From Betaproteobacteria bacterium (lineage in GTDB: Bacteria > Pseudomonadota > Gammaproteobacteria > Burkholderiales > SG8-41), in NCBI GenBank assembly GCA_947486575.1, contig CANKUB010000047.1, positions 1 through 32,264 on the forward strand: a stretch of 32,264 bases of DNA, given 5' to 3'. Positions 7,425-15,449 of the stretch are shown here, piece by piece. The notes beneath the pieces are model-generated. The model was not told the origin of the DNA. It was given only the letters and a program-made list of their open reading frames with translations, and searched no databases. The position numbers and the translations under genes are program-made. Positions within the stretch are counted from its first letter, which is position 1. Each line of letters begins with the position of its first letter.

Positions 7425-9692
7425 CTACACGACCGTGGCCTCGGGCTTTTTCTCCTCGGCGAAAATCAGCTTAACCTTCTCAGCTGCGTCGAGATCAACC
7501 GTCACTTTGCCGCCACTGACCAATTTACCGAATAACAATTCATCTGCCAGTGCGCTGCGTATCGTATCTTGTATCAGACGCGCCATCGGCCGCGCGCCCA
7601 TAGCCGGATCAAACCCTTTTTTCGCCAGATAATCCTTCAGCGCCTGCGTGAACGAGATATCAACTTTTTTCTCGTGCAATTGGTCTTCAAGCTGCATGAG
7701 GAATTTATCCACCACGCGCAGTATGATCTCGCGATCAAGCGCTGCAAATGAAATGGTTGCATCCAGCCGATTGCGGAACTCCGGCGTGAACAGGCGCTTG
7801 ATCTCGCCCATTTCGTCGCCCACCTGTTTGCTCGGCGCAAAACCCATGCTGGTTTTCGACAACTCCGCCGCGCCCGCATTGGTGGTCATGATAATCACCA
7901 CGTTGCGGAAATCGGCTTTGCGTCCGTTGTTATCGGTAAGCGTGCCGTGATCCATCACCTGCAGAAGAATGTTAAAAATATCAGGATGCGCCTTTTCGAT
8001 TTCATCCAGCAGCAGCACTGAGTACGGCTGTTTGGTGATTTGTTCGGTCAGCAGCCCGCCTTGATCAAAGCCAACGTAACCCGGCGGCGCACCAATCAAG
8101 CGCGATACTGCATGCCGCTCCATGTATTCCGACATATCAAAGCGAATCAGTTCCACACCCATGACATAGGCGAGCTGCTTTGCTACTTCCGTCTTGCCCA
8201 CACCGGTTGGGCCGGAAAACAGAAAGCTGCCGATGGGCTTGATCGGATTGCCCAATCCGCTACGCGCCATTTTGATCGCGGTAGTGAGCGCATCAATGGC
8301 TTTATCCTGACCGAACACGGTGGCTTTCAAATCACGCCCCAGTGTTTTCAACGAGTTACGATCATCGTTCGACACGGTTTGCGGCGGTATCCGTGTGATC
8401 TTCGCCACCACTTCTTCAATCTCGTGTTTACTGATGACTTTTTTCTGCTTTGATTTCGGCAGAATGCGTTGCGCAGCACCTGCTTCGTCGATCACGTCAA
8501 TCGCTTTGTCGGGCAAATGCCGATCATTGATAAAGCGCGCGGCCAGTTCAGCCGCCGCCGTCAGTGCAGCGGCCATGTATTTAACGCCGTGATGCTCCTC
8601 GAAGCGCGACTTGAGTCCTTTGAGAATCTGCACGGTTTCTTCCACCGATGGCTCCAGCACATCGATCTTTTGAAAGCGCCGCGACAACGCGTGATCTTTT
8701 TCGAACACCCCACGAAACTCGGTGTAGGTGGTGGCGCCGATGCACTTTAACGACCCATTCGATAACGCAGGCTTCAATAAATTGGAGGCATCCAGCGTGC
8801 CGCCCGATGCCGCACCCGCACCGATCAGCGTGTGAATTTCATCAATAAAAAGAATGGCATGCGGATTGTCTTGCAGTTGTTTCAGCACTGCTTTCAAGCG
8901 TTGCTCGAAATCTCCGCGATACTTGGTGCCCGCCAGCAACGCACCCATGTCGAGCGCGTAGACCGTGCTTTTTAGAAGAATATCCGGTACGGTTTCTTCA
9001 ATAATACGTCGCGCCAAACCCTCGGCTATCGCCGTTTTGCCCACGCCGGCCTCACCCACCAACAGCGGGTTGTTTTTACGGCGGCGGCACAGAATCTGTA
9101 TCGCACGCTCCAACTCTTTGTCGCGGCCGATTAAGGGATCAATCTTCCCTTGCTGCGCCAGCACATTGAGATTTTGCGTGTAGGTTTCCAGAGCGCCGCC
9201 TGCCGCCGGGGCTTCTTGCTCGCTCTCGGTCTCGTTCTCGGATTTTGCGGGCGTTGCTTGTGGTGTTTTGCTGATGCCGTGCGAAATAAAATTCACCACA
9301 TCCAGGCGTGTGATGCCTTTTTGATTCAGGAAGAAAACCGCGTGCGAATCCTTTTCCCCAAAGATCGCCACCAGCACATTGGCGCCGGTCACTTCCTTTT
9401 TTCCCGACGATTGCACATGTAATATGGCGCGCTGAATGACGCGTTGAAAACCCAGCGTGGGCTGCGTATCGACTTCTTCACCCGCGAGTATCGGCGTGTG
9501 CTCGGTGACAAATTCTGCCAGGAGTTTGCGCAGATCATCGACATCCGTGGCGCACGCCTTCAACACTTCGGATGCTGACGGATTATCCACCAGCGCCAGC
9601 AGCAAATGCTCCACGGTGATGAATTCGTGGCGCTTTTGACGGGCCTCCATGAAGGCCATGTGCAAGCTGACTTCCAGTTCCTGAGCGATCAT
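7425..9692 (-). CDS. clpA: ATP-dependent Clp protease ATP-binding subunit ClpA
   Basis: A 755-aa hexameric AAA+ unfoldase that feeds substrates to ClpP in the cytosol. It has an N-terminal helical repeat domain (1-140, starting MIAQELEVSL) and an acidic linker (150-165). The D1 domain has Walker A GEAGVGKT (213-220), Walker B LFIDEIH (281-287) and pore loop KYRG (257-260). The D2 domain has Walker A GPTGVGKT (494-501) and pore loop GYVGFDQGG (538-546). The length and motifs are normal for ClpA and lack the middle domain of ClpB. It lies 40 nt after clpS on the same strand. ClpS binds its N domain and directs N-degron substrates. clpP is not in the window. Confidence 0.98.
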   Translation of the reverse strand: MIAQELEVSLHMAFMEARQKRHEFITVEHLLLALVDNPSASEVLKACATDVDDLRKLLAEFVTEHTPILAGEEVDTQPTLGFQRVIQRAILHVQSSGKKEVTGANVLVAIFGEKDSHAVFFLNQKGITRLDVVNFISHGISKTPQATPAKSENETESEQEAPAAGGALETYTQNLNVLAQQGKIDPLIGRDKELERAIQILCRRRKNNPLLVGEAGVGKTAIAEGLARRIIEETVPDILLKSTVYALDMGALLAGTKYRGDFEQRLKAVLKQLQDNPHAILFIDEIHTLIGAGAASGGTLDASNLLKPALSNGSLKCIGATTYTEFRGVFEKDHALSRRFQKIDVLEPSVEETVQILKGLKSRFEEHHGVKYMAAALTAAAELAARFINDRHLPDKAIDVIDEAGAAQRILPKSKQKKVISKHEIEEVVAKITRIPPQTVSNDDRNSLKTLGRDLKATVFGQDKAIDALTTAIKMARSGLGNPIKPIGSFLFSGPTGVGKTEVAKQLAYVMGVELIRFDMSEYMERHAVSRLIGAPPGYVGFDQGGLLTEQITKQPYSVLLLDEIEKAHPDIFNILLQVMDHGTLTDNNGRKADFRNVVIIMTTNAGAAELSKTSMGFAPSKQVGDEMGEIKRLFTPEFRNRLDATISFAALDREIILRVVDKFLMQLEDQLHEKKVDISFTQALKDYLAKKGFDPAMGARPMARLIQDTIRSALADELLFGKLVSGGKVTVDLDAAEKVKLIFAEEKKPEATVV

Positions 9693-9732
9693 TGGCGTCC
9701 TTGTTTATTGGCAGCTTTTAAAATGTTGTGGT

Positions 9733-10041
9733 TCAATTTTCTTCCATCATGCACTGTAACGGATGTTGGTGCTGTTTGGCGTACGACCGTACCTGATCTA
9801 CCTTGGTTGCAGCAACATCCTTGGAATACACACCGCACACGCCCATGCCTTCGCGATGCACCTTCAGCATAACCGCCGTCGCCTTTTCGCGATTCAACGA
9901 AAAAAACTTTTGCAGCACAATCACCACAAAATCCATCGGCGTGTAATCATCGTTCAAAATCATTACTTTGTACATAGGGGGCGGCTTGGTTTTAACCGGC
10001 TTCGCCTCCAGTACGGTGCCTTCGCGTTGTCTGCCTGCCAT
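9733..10041 (-). CDS. clpS: ATP-dependent Clp protease adaptor ClpS
   Basis: A 102-aa adaptor that recognises bulky N-terminal residues of N-end-rule substrates and delivers them to ClpAP. The typical core is present: [20 protein letters not shown] with the NDDxTPMD pocket, [19 protein letters not shown], and a C-terminal [12 protein letters not shown]. The N-terminal 20 residues are a flexible tail, as usual. The ribosome-binding site before the ATG is weak. It is followed by clpA and is divergent from the cold-shock gene. Confidence 0.97.
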   Translation of the reverse strand: MAGRQREGTVLEAKPVKTKPPPMYKVMILNDDYTPMDFVVIVLQKFFSLNREKATAVMLKVHREGMGVCGVYSKDVAATKVDQVRSYAKQHQHPLQCMMEEN

Positions 10042-10200
10042 AGTTCGAATTGCTCAAAAGAGAACACTAAACTGGCGGAAAGTGAATTCCGCACATCAGG
10101 TTCTATTTTGGACGTAATCCCGGAAAATTCAAGTAGTTCGCGTGACAAAAGTCCTAAATGGGTCATTTATTGCATCGGGTGATTTTGGTGTATGCTTTAA

Positions 10201-10246
10201 TTCTGCCCCAAATTGCAAGGCGTTTATCGCTCGGATAAAGGCAGAA
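10201..10246 (+). promoter_or_regulatory. structured 5' leader of the cold-shock gene
   Basis: TTCTGCC (10201-10207) is complementary to GGCAGAA (10240-10246), enclosing a second hairpin of GCGTTTATC (10220-10228) with GATAAAGGC (10234-10242). The two partly compete for the same bases. Long switching leaders are known for cspA-type mRNAs, so this may be a temperature-responsive element (inference). A possible promoter just upstream (TTGCAT at 10170, TATGCT at 10191) has a short 15-nt spacer. Confidence 0.4.
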
Positions 10247-10300
10247 AACAGCACATGGGCCACGGCCCGTAATACTCGGCAAGACTCGGAAGGAAATAGC

Positions 10301-10504
10301 ATGCCAACAGGCACCGTGAAGTGGTTTAACGATTCCAAGGGCTACGGGTTCATCACGCCAGACGATAAAAGTGAAGACCTTTTTGCCCACTTTTCAGCGA
10401 TTCAAATGGGCGGCTTTAAAACGCTGAAAGAAGGCCAGAAAGTGTCGTTCGAAGTGACGCAAGGCCCCAAGGGCAAGCAGGCCTCGAACATACAGGCAGC
10501 GTAG
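10301..10504 (+). CDS. cold-shock domain protein, CspA family
   Basis: A 67-aa OB-fold RNA chaperone. The RNP1 motif KGYGFI and the RNP2-like DLFAHFSAI are both present, in the order [28 protein letters not shown]. It ends in [11 protein letters not shown], typical of CspA/CspD-size proteins that bind single-stranded RNA and prevent secondary structure. The ATG at 10301 follows a strong GGAAGGA site; the open frame further upstream is leader sequence. It is divergent from clpS-clpA, an arrangement common in proteobacteria. The structured leader suggests post-transcriptional control. Confidence 0.96.
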   Translation: MPTGTVKWFNDSKGYGFITPDDKSEDLFAHFSAIQMGGFKTLKEGQKVSFEVTQGPKGKQASNIQAA

Positions 10505-10885
10505 TAAAGCGCACCCGCCGACGACAGTGTCGGCTTTCACCTGCCGCCGCCTGGGGTAGGCCCAACGTTCGCGCTTTCAGTCTGCTGGCAAGGTGCCTGC
10601 CGACCTTCATATTCATTGAAGTCATTTAAAAATGACAATAAAATCAATAAGATACAAAACAACTTGCTGCGTCGTGTGACTCGCAATGGCTGAAAATGCG
10701 ATAATCGCGCTGGCTAAATACCCTGAATACACTTGATCACGTAACAACGGCCTCACACCAGCGATGCCTTTAACTGCACGCTTAATGCATTTCAATTTAC
10801 GAATTATTTACCACATTGTTTCTGAACAGCTTTTTCATTTGCAGTTTGCGCTAACACTTACCCCATCGAACGGAGAACTGGCACC
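10505..10885. other. gene-free region between the cold-shock gene and the 459-aa gene
   Basis: About 380 nt. It holds the small hairpin at 10517-10537 and AT-rich sequence after 10620, including CATTGTTTCTGAACAG (about 10814), which resembles the segment just after tctA. I found no convincing promoter or small gene here. Confidence 0.5.
10517..10537 (+). terminator. possible terminator after the cold-shock gene
   Basis: GCCGAC (10517-10522) and GTCGGC (10529-10534) form a 6-bp GC-rich stem with a 6-nt loop, followed by only three T. It is correctly placed 13 nt after the stop codon but weak. Confidence 0.5.
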
Positions 10886-12265
10886 ATGACCGCAAAACTC
10901 GACCTTTTTAAAATCGCCAAAGAAGAACAGGAAGGCGATTTGTTCAAGCTGCTCGACAGCATTTTCAAGCGTTCCAAGACTCAGCCGCGCGGCATTAGCG
11001 ACGCAGTGATCTGGGAGGGCGGCAACGAGGCAGGCGGCGTCAAGCCGGTGGCCCACGCGCTGACCGATACCTTTGCCTTGAACGGCACCTTGATGGCGCT
11101 GGACGTTCTGGGCCTGCCGTTCCTCGGCGTTCCCATGATGGCGCAGTTCCGTCACGACACCAAGTTGAAATCGCTGGAATGGTTCGGCAAGATGGATTAC
11201 ACCTGCCTGAAGTGGTCCACGGCAGGCGACTTCATGGTCAATGATGGCGGCAAAAAAGTTGTGGTCGCCGGCAAATCCGCAAATGCGCCGCTGCGCACCG
11301 CATCCGGCGTGTATTGCAACGTGCGCCCGTACGGCACGATTACCAGCATTCGTTTCATGCCCGGCCTGCCCTATTCGCAAGACAACAAAAAATTTATTGT
11401 CGAAAAAGCTACCGGCAATATCCACTCCGAAATGAACACACCGGGCATTCGCATGGCCTACGCCGCGCGCCTGTTTCTGAAAATGGTTCATGACACCGGG
11501 CAGATTGGCCGCGTCGCAACCAAGCCGACGCAAGCGAAGGAAGACGCGGTTAACGCCGGCATCATGCGCTGGCTGTTGCAAGGCACGAAGTTCAAATTGA
11601 AACGCCAGTATGCCGTGGATGCCTACGAAGAACACAAAGAAAACGTTGACGCCATCGCAGCACTGCTGCCCAAGGATTTCAAAGCGGGCATGGAAAACTG
11701 GGGCGGCGATATTTACGAGCACATCTCCGACACCAATTTTGGTCTGCTGCTGCACGACATGATCAATCATCGTGGCGCCATTGTTTATGCAACGGATCTC
11801 GACGGCGACCGCTTGACCGACCTCATGGCCGACGCACCCGATGTGCTGCGCGCGTGGGGCCAACTGGTGCTCGATCACGCCAAAACCGGCCTGGACATGA
11901 AGAAAGTCTGGAAAGACATGGGCTTCACCATGACCAATGGCAAAGACATGACCAGCGTGATGTATCGCATGGAAGGCGCGCCGATTTACGAGCAAACGCT
12001 GGGCTCTGCCGATGCCATGTTGATGCGCTTGCTGGATGGTGACGAAACTGTCGGCGGCACCAAGGACCCCTATGATCCGCGTATCCATTTTGTGCTGATC
12101 AATGAGGCTTACAAGGCCGCCAATCCGGGCAACACGGAGCTTGCCACCTGGCTTGACGCGCAACTCGCAACGTTTGACAAGATTTACTCGTCGGGCAAGC
12201 GTCCGCGCTACATCGACGGCTACAATCAGTTGAAGGCGGCGATCAAGCCTTGGGGCACGAAATAA
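10886..12265 (+). CDS. unrecognised 459-aa cytosolic protein
   Basis: A well-formed gene with GGAG upstream, betaproteobacterial codon use, and a strong terminator after it. I do not recognise the family. It has no signal peptide or membrane segment. Conserved-looking glycine- and charge-rich stretches include [19 protein letters not shown] (about residues 36-54), [53 protein letters not shown] and [14 protein letters not shown]. The C-terminal third reads like an enzyme lid ([20 protein letters not shown]). It lies between the cold-shock gene and the pseudouridine synthase gene. I looked for isocitrate dehydrogenase motifs, because that gene often occupies this neighbourhood, and found none. 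Confidence 0.85.
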   Translation: MTAKLDLFKIAKEEQEGDLFKLLDSIFKRSKTQPRGISDAVIWEGGNEAGGVKPVAHALTDTFALNGTLMALDVLGLPFLGVPMMAQFRHDTKLKSLEWFGKMDYTCLKWSTAGDFMVNDGGKKVVVAGKSANAPLRTASGVYCNVRPYGTITSIRFMPGLPYSQDNKKFIVEKATGNIHSEMNTPGIRMAYAARLFLKMVHDTGQIGRVATKPTQAKEDAVNAGIMRWLLQGTKFKLKRQYAVDAYEEHKENVDAIAALLPKDFKAGMENWGGDIYEHISDTNFGLLLHDMINHRGAIVYATDLDGDRLTDLMADAPDVLRAWGQLVLDHAKTGLDMKKVWKDMGFTMTNGKDMTSVMYRMEGAPIYEQTLGSADAMLMRLLDGDETVGGTKDPYDPRIHFVLINEAYKAANPGNTELATWLDAQLATFDKIYSSGKRPRYIDGYNQLKAAIKPWGTK

Positions 12266-12287
12266 TCCCTGTTTTATTGCACCTGCT

Positions 12288-12320
12288 CAACAACGCCCGC
12301 ACCTGCGGGCGTTGTTGTTT
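12288..12320 (+). terminator. rho-independent terminator after the 459-aa gene
   Basis: A perfect 13-bp stem (12288-12300 with 12305-12317), core GCCCGC/GCGGGC, 4-nt loop and a short T run. It ends only about 7 nt before the start codon of the next gene on the same strand. Confidence 0.85.
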
Positions 12321-12326
12321 GAGCCC

Positions 12327-12860
12327 ATGATTATTCTCTTCAATAAGCCGTACGGCGTACTGTGCCAGTTTCGTGCGGTCGCAGGCAAACAGACGCTGAA
12401 GGATTTTATCGATCAGCCCGGCGTATATGCCGCAGGCCGCCTGGATGCCGACAGCGAAGGCTTGCTGGTATTAACCGATGACGGCGGCGAACAACATCGC
12501 ATTACCGATCCGCAGCACAAGCTGCCGAAAACGTACTTTGTGCAAGTCGAAGGCGTTCCTGATGAGGCCGCCATCGCGCAACTGCGCAGGGGCGTTACCC
12601 TGAACGATGGGCTGACACGACCTGCCGACGCGGCGCTGGTAGACCAGCCAGTGTGGCTGTGGCCGCGCGATCCGCCAGTACGGTTTCGCAAAAATATTTC
12701 CACATCGTGGATTAAACTCACCATTCGCGAGGGCAAAAACCGCCAGGTTCGGCGTATGACAGCAGCGGTGGGCAACCCCACGCTGAGGCTGGTTCGCCAC
12801 GCAATCGGTGACTGGTGCGTCGAGGATATCGCAACGGCTACATGGAAATGTGCGATGTAA
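12327..12860 (+). CDS. rluE: RsuA/RluE-family rRNA pseudouridine synthase
   Basis: A 177-aa enzyme that isomerises uridine in rRNA. It opens with [14 protein letters not shown] and has the catalytic motif [17 protein letters not shown], with Asp40 as the nucleophile. Later motifs are [10 protein letters not shown] and [12 protein letters not shown], both typical of the RsuA/RluB/E/F branch. It lacks the N-terminal S4 domain of RsuA and RluB, which favours RluE (23S rRNA U2457). The start codon is about 7 nt after the upstream terminator stem-loop, and no Shine-Dalgarno is visible, so it may be leaderless or read through. The stop codon overlaps a copy of the AT-rich motif. Confidence 0.9.
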   Translation: MIILFNKPYGVLCQFRAVAGKQTLKDFIDQPGVYAAGRLDADSEGLLVLTDDGGEQHRITDPQHKLPKTYFVQVEGVPDEAAIAQLRRGVTLNDGLTRPADAALVDQPVWLWPRDPPVRFRKNISTSWIKLTIREGKNRQVRRMTAAVGNPTLRLVRHAIGDWCVEDIATATWKCAM

Positions 12861-12875
12861 GCAATTGTTTTTAAT
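12858..12875 (+). repeat. copy of the AT-rich intergenic motif
   Basis: TAAGCAATTGTTTTTAAT begins at the TAA stop codon of the pseudouridine synthase gene and continues into an AT-rich run. Confidence 0.35.
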
Positions 12876-13008
12876 AATATTTTTATCATCGATACAAACC
12901 CGTCAACCAACTCGCCGCTAGCTCGTTATTGGACATGACCGACTTTTACGGTCGACCGCAAAAGCGCTCAAGCCAGCGGTCAATTTACCAACCAAATGAG
13001 GAAAACAA

Positions 13009-13236
13009 ATGAACAAACTGTTCGCAACCCTGATCGCCGCTGTTTTTGCTGCTGCCACCATCTCCCCGGTAGTCGCCGCTGACACCAAAGACGCGCCGAA
13101 AGCTGAAGCCAAAAAAGAAGATGGCAAAAAAGCTGATGGCAAGAAAGCCGACGGCAAAAAAGCCGATGCGCCGAAAGCCGACGCAGCGAAAGCCGATGCC
13201 AAGAAAGACGACATGAAAAAAGGCGACAAGAAGTAA
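13009..13236 (+). CDS. small secreted Lys/Ala/Asp-rich repeat protein
   Basis: A 75-aa precursor with a clear signal peptide (MNKLFATLIAAVFAAATISP, then VVAA) and a mature part made almost only of Lys, Ala, Asp, Gly, Pro and Glu. Units of the type KKADG and PKADAA are repeated about eight times. The gene has a good AGGAAAA site and its own strong terminator, so it is likely expressed. The mature chain is probably disordered and strongly positive, as in PsiF-like or other periplasmic Lys-rich proteins. Function is unknown; it might bind polyanions or metals. Confidence 0.8.
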   Translation: MNKLFATLIAAVFAAATISPVVAADTKDAPKAEAKKEDGKKADGKKADGKKADAPKADAAKADAKKDDMKKGDKK

Positions 13237-13253
13237 TAGCCTGCTTTCAAAGG

Positions 13254-13284
13254 AAAGGCAGGGTCTTTTGACCCTGCCTTTTTT
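13254..13284 (+). terminator. rho-independent terminator after the Lys-rich gene
   Basis: A perfect 12-bp stem AAAGGCAGGGTC (13254-13265) and GACCCTGCCTTT (13270-13281) with a TTTT loop and a T6 run. Confidence 0.92.
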
Positions 13285-13347
13285 ATTTGCCAGCGCCCCG
13301 GCGTTACAATAGCCGCATGCAAACCATTCATTCCCCAGTGGCCGATC

Positions 13348-14487
13348 ATGAGCAGTAAGCAACGCATCGTTGTCGGTATGTCGGGCGGCGTAGATTCGTC
13401 CGTCGCCGCTTTGCTGCTCAAACAGCAAGGCCACGATGTCGTTGGCCTGTTCATGAAAAACTGGGAAGACGACGATACCGAAGACTATTGCTCGTCCCGT
13501 CAGGATTTGATCGACGCCGTAGCGGTGGCGGATACCTTGGGCATCGACATCGAGCAGGTAAACTTTTCTGCTGAATACAAAGAACGCGTATTCAGTGAAT
13601 TTCTGGCGGAATACAAAGCGGGCCGCACGCCCAACCCGGATGTGTTGTGCAACGCTGAAATAAAATTCAAGGCGTTTCTCGATCACGCCATCGCGATGGG
13701 TGCGGACTGCATCGCCACCGGTCATTACGCACAAGTACGCGAACGCGACGGACTATTTCAACTGCTGCGCGCCGATGATGGCGCCAAAGACCAGAGCTAT
13801 TTTTTATACCGGCTCAATCAGGCCCAGCTTTCAAAAGCCCTGTTTCCGCTGGGCACTCTGAACAAAACCGAAGTACGCGAACTGGCTCGCAAGGCAGGGC
13901 TTGCCACACATGACAAAAAGGACTCCACTGGCATCTGTTTTATCGGTGAGCGGCCGTTTCGCGAATTTTTGAACCGCTACATTCCCGCCAACCCCGGTGA
14001 TATTTGCACACCCGACGGTGCGCGCGTAGGGCGACACAATGGATTGATGTTTTACACCTTGGGCCAGCGGCAGGGTTTGGGCATCGGCGGCACGCGCCTG
14101 GGCGATGGGGATGCATGGTATGTCGCGGAAAAAGACCTGACCAATAACCGCTTGACGGTGGTGCAAGGTCACGATCATGTGCGCCTGTTTGCAGATCGCG
14201 TGACGGCGGTGAATTTAAGCTGGGTGAGCGGCATAACACCGCATTGCAACTGGGTCTACGGCGCAAAAACGCGTTATCGGCAGAAAGACGCGCCGTGCGT
14301 CATCGCCTCTTCTACCCAACAAAGCAGCGCCATCGAATTCGCCGAACCGCAATGGGCCGTCACCCCCGGCCAATCGGTAGTCGTCTACGAAAGCAATGTG
14401 TGCCTGGGCGGCGGCATTATTGAATCAACGGCATTGTCCAGCGCGGCTGCGGAGGCCATACGGCTACGTCAGCAGGAGTGCGCGTAA
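13348..14487 (+). CDS. mnmA: tRNA-specific 2-thiouridylase MnmA
   Basis: A 379-aa cytosolic enzyme that puts sulfur on U34 of tRNA-Lys, -Glu and -Gln. It has the PP-loop GMSGGVDSS (residues 10-18), the nucleophile Cys101 in [12 protein letters not shown], and the persulfide Cys197 in GICFIGER, and its length is normal. The ribosome-binding site before ATG 13348 is weak. The next gene starts 74 nt downstream on the same strand. 2-Thiouridine is also the substrate for 2-selenouridine synthesis by YbbB/SelU, but no such gene is visible here. Confidence 0.97.
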   Translation: MSSKQRIVVGMSGGVDSSVAALLLKQQGHDVVGLFMKNWEDDDTEDYCSSRQDLIDAVAVADTLGIDIEQVNFSAEYKERVFSEFLAEYKAGRTPNPDVLCNAEIKFKAFLDHAIAMGADCIATGHYAQVRERDGLFQLLRADDGAKDQSYFLYRLNQAQLSKALFPLGTLNKTEVRELARKAGLATHDKKDSTGICFIGERPFREFLNRYIPANPGDICTPDGARVGRHNGLMFYTLGQRQGLGIGGTRLGDGDAWYVAEKDLTNNRLTVVQGHDHVRLFADRVTAVNLSWVSGITPHCNWVYGAKTRYRQKDAPCVIASSTQQSSAIEFAEPQWAVTPGQSVVVYESNVCLGGGIIESTALSSAAAEAIRLRQQECA

Positions 14488-14561
14488 GCCTGACGCAAAC
14501 AAACTTGACGGTATTTCCCGTGCGGGAGTAGTCTTCACCCTTCATTCACCTGGAGTCACTC

Positions 14562-15335
14562 ATGAACGCACCCGTCGAAAAATTCATCCTCTTTTTGCAG
14601 CCTGGATGAAGTTCCTGCCTCAGAGCGAAAGAGTTTCTTTCGAAAAAGAAGATTGACCACGAAGTTGTCGATATCCTGAACGATGCGGGCGGTCGCGAAA
14701 GACTGCTGGCACTGGGCCTGCGCAATGTCCCGGTTGTATCCAAGGGTAAAAAATATGTATTTGGCCAAAAGCTCGAAGATGTAGCTGAATTTGTCGGACT
14801 CGAAGGCACCGGGCACACACCGCTGCCGCCGGATCAACTGGTGAAGAAGTGGATCATCGCGATGCGCGCCGCGCAACGCTATGTGCGGCAACTGCCGGAC
14901 GACATCCTGCTGCAGGATGTGATTCCCAACCGCCCACGGCCGATTCGCATCATGAGCCATCACATTTTCCGCATCTGCGACGCGTTTCTCAACAGCACCA
15001 TCAACGGTAAAGACTACGCTGTCGGTGATGCCAATCAACTGCCCGAGGAAGGCACCTGCATGAAAGGCAGTGAGATCGCCGATTTTGGCGAGAGCGTCAT
15101 CAAGCGCCTTGAGGCATGGTGGGGCGGCTTGCAAGACAAAACCCTCTCTGTTGAAATTCCCACCTACTACGGCCCGCAGCCGCTGCACGTGGTATTCGAG
15201 CGCTCAACCTGGCACTCGGCACAGCACGCGCGACAGTTGATACACGTGCTGGAACGCAATGGCATCAAGCCCAATCAGCCGCTGACAGCGGATGACCTGG
15301 CCGGTTTGCCGTTGCCGGAGCGTCTGTTCGAGTAA
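14562..15335 (+). CDS. selenoprotein: glutaredoxin-like domain (U-S-S-C) fused to a DinB-fold domain
   Basis: The frame from ATG 14562 (GGAG site at 14552) is open to 15335 except for one TGA at 14607-14609. Read as selenocysteine this gives 257 aa. Residues 1-80 look like a glutaredoxin: strand KFILFLQPG, then U16-S-S-C19 at the CxxC position, a helix, and the cis-Pro segment NVPVVSKG. Residues about 90-250 are a DinB-fold domain with candidate metal ligands His133/134 (MSHHIF) and His218/222 (TWHSAQHARQL). A hairpin 16 nt after the UGA fits a bacterial SECIS. DinB-fold proteins include thiol-dependent S-transferases, so a selenol-assisted thiol reaction is plausible but unproven. Ordinary translation would stop after 15 residues, and automatic annotation would probably start at GTG 14841 and lose the redox domain. 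Confidence 0.88.
14626..14642 (+). promoter_or_regulatory. putative SECIS hairpin of the glutaredoxin-DinB selenoprotein
   Basis: CGAAAGA (14626-14632), loop GTT (14633-14635) and TCTTTCG (14636-14642) form a perfect 7-bp minihelix of 17 nt, starting 17 nt after the UGA. The loop begins with G and contains GU, as bacterial SelB-binding loops do, and the distance from UGA to loop (23 nt) is within the usual range. Confidence 0.75.
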
Positions 15336-15350
15336 TGGTTTTGGTTCACT

Positions 15351-15388
15351 AAAAAGCCGCGCGAATGATCCACAGCGCGGCTTTTTTT
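15351..15388. terminator. bidirectional terminator between two convergent selenoprotein genes
   Basis: AAAAAGCCGCGC (15351-15362) and GCGCGGCTTTTT (15375-15386) form a perfect stem with a 12-nt loop. T runs exist in both readings, T7 on plus and T5 on minus. It lies 15 nt after the glutaredoxin-DinB gene and 62 nt beyond the stop of the minus-strand selenoprotein gene. Confidence 0.9.
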
Positions 15389-15406
15389 ATTGTGACAGTT
15401 ACACCA

Positions 15407-15424
15407 TAAGTATTTGTTTTTAAA
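15407..15424 (+). repeat. copy of the AT-rich intergenic motif
   Basis: TAAGTATTTGTTTTTAAA lies in the short space between the convergent selenoprotein genes. With the following TGCTTAT it can also form a 10-bp AT hairpin (ATAAGTATTT with AAATGCTTAT, one G-T pair). Confidence 0.35.
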
Positions 15425-15449
15425 TGCTTATTTAAAATTCCTTGCTATC

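Noticed and set aside
10835-12163. A long minus-strand open frame opposite the 459-aa gene
   Set aside because: Its composition (His/Gln/Ala-rich, no motifs) is that of an antisense shadow of a GC-rich gene, and the plus-strand gene has the ribosome-binding site and terminator.
10886-12265. Isocitrate dehydrogenase, expected from the neighbourhood
   Set aside because: None of the characteristic IDH motifs for substrate or NADP binding can be seen in the translation.
13090-13230. Short direct repeats that might suggest a CRISPR array or a tandem DNA repeat
   Set aside because: They are codon-level repeats inside a small coding sequence (KKADG units), with no spacers.
14562-14850. A frameshifted or truncated DinB gene preceded by a short dead ORF
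   Set aside because: The upstream and downstream parts are in the same frame and separated only by one TGA. The combined protein has a sensible glutaredoxin fold with U-S-S-C and a SECIS-like hairpin, so Sec decoding explains it without a frameshift.
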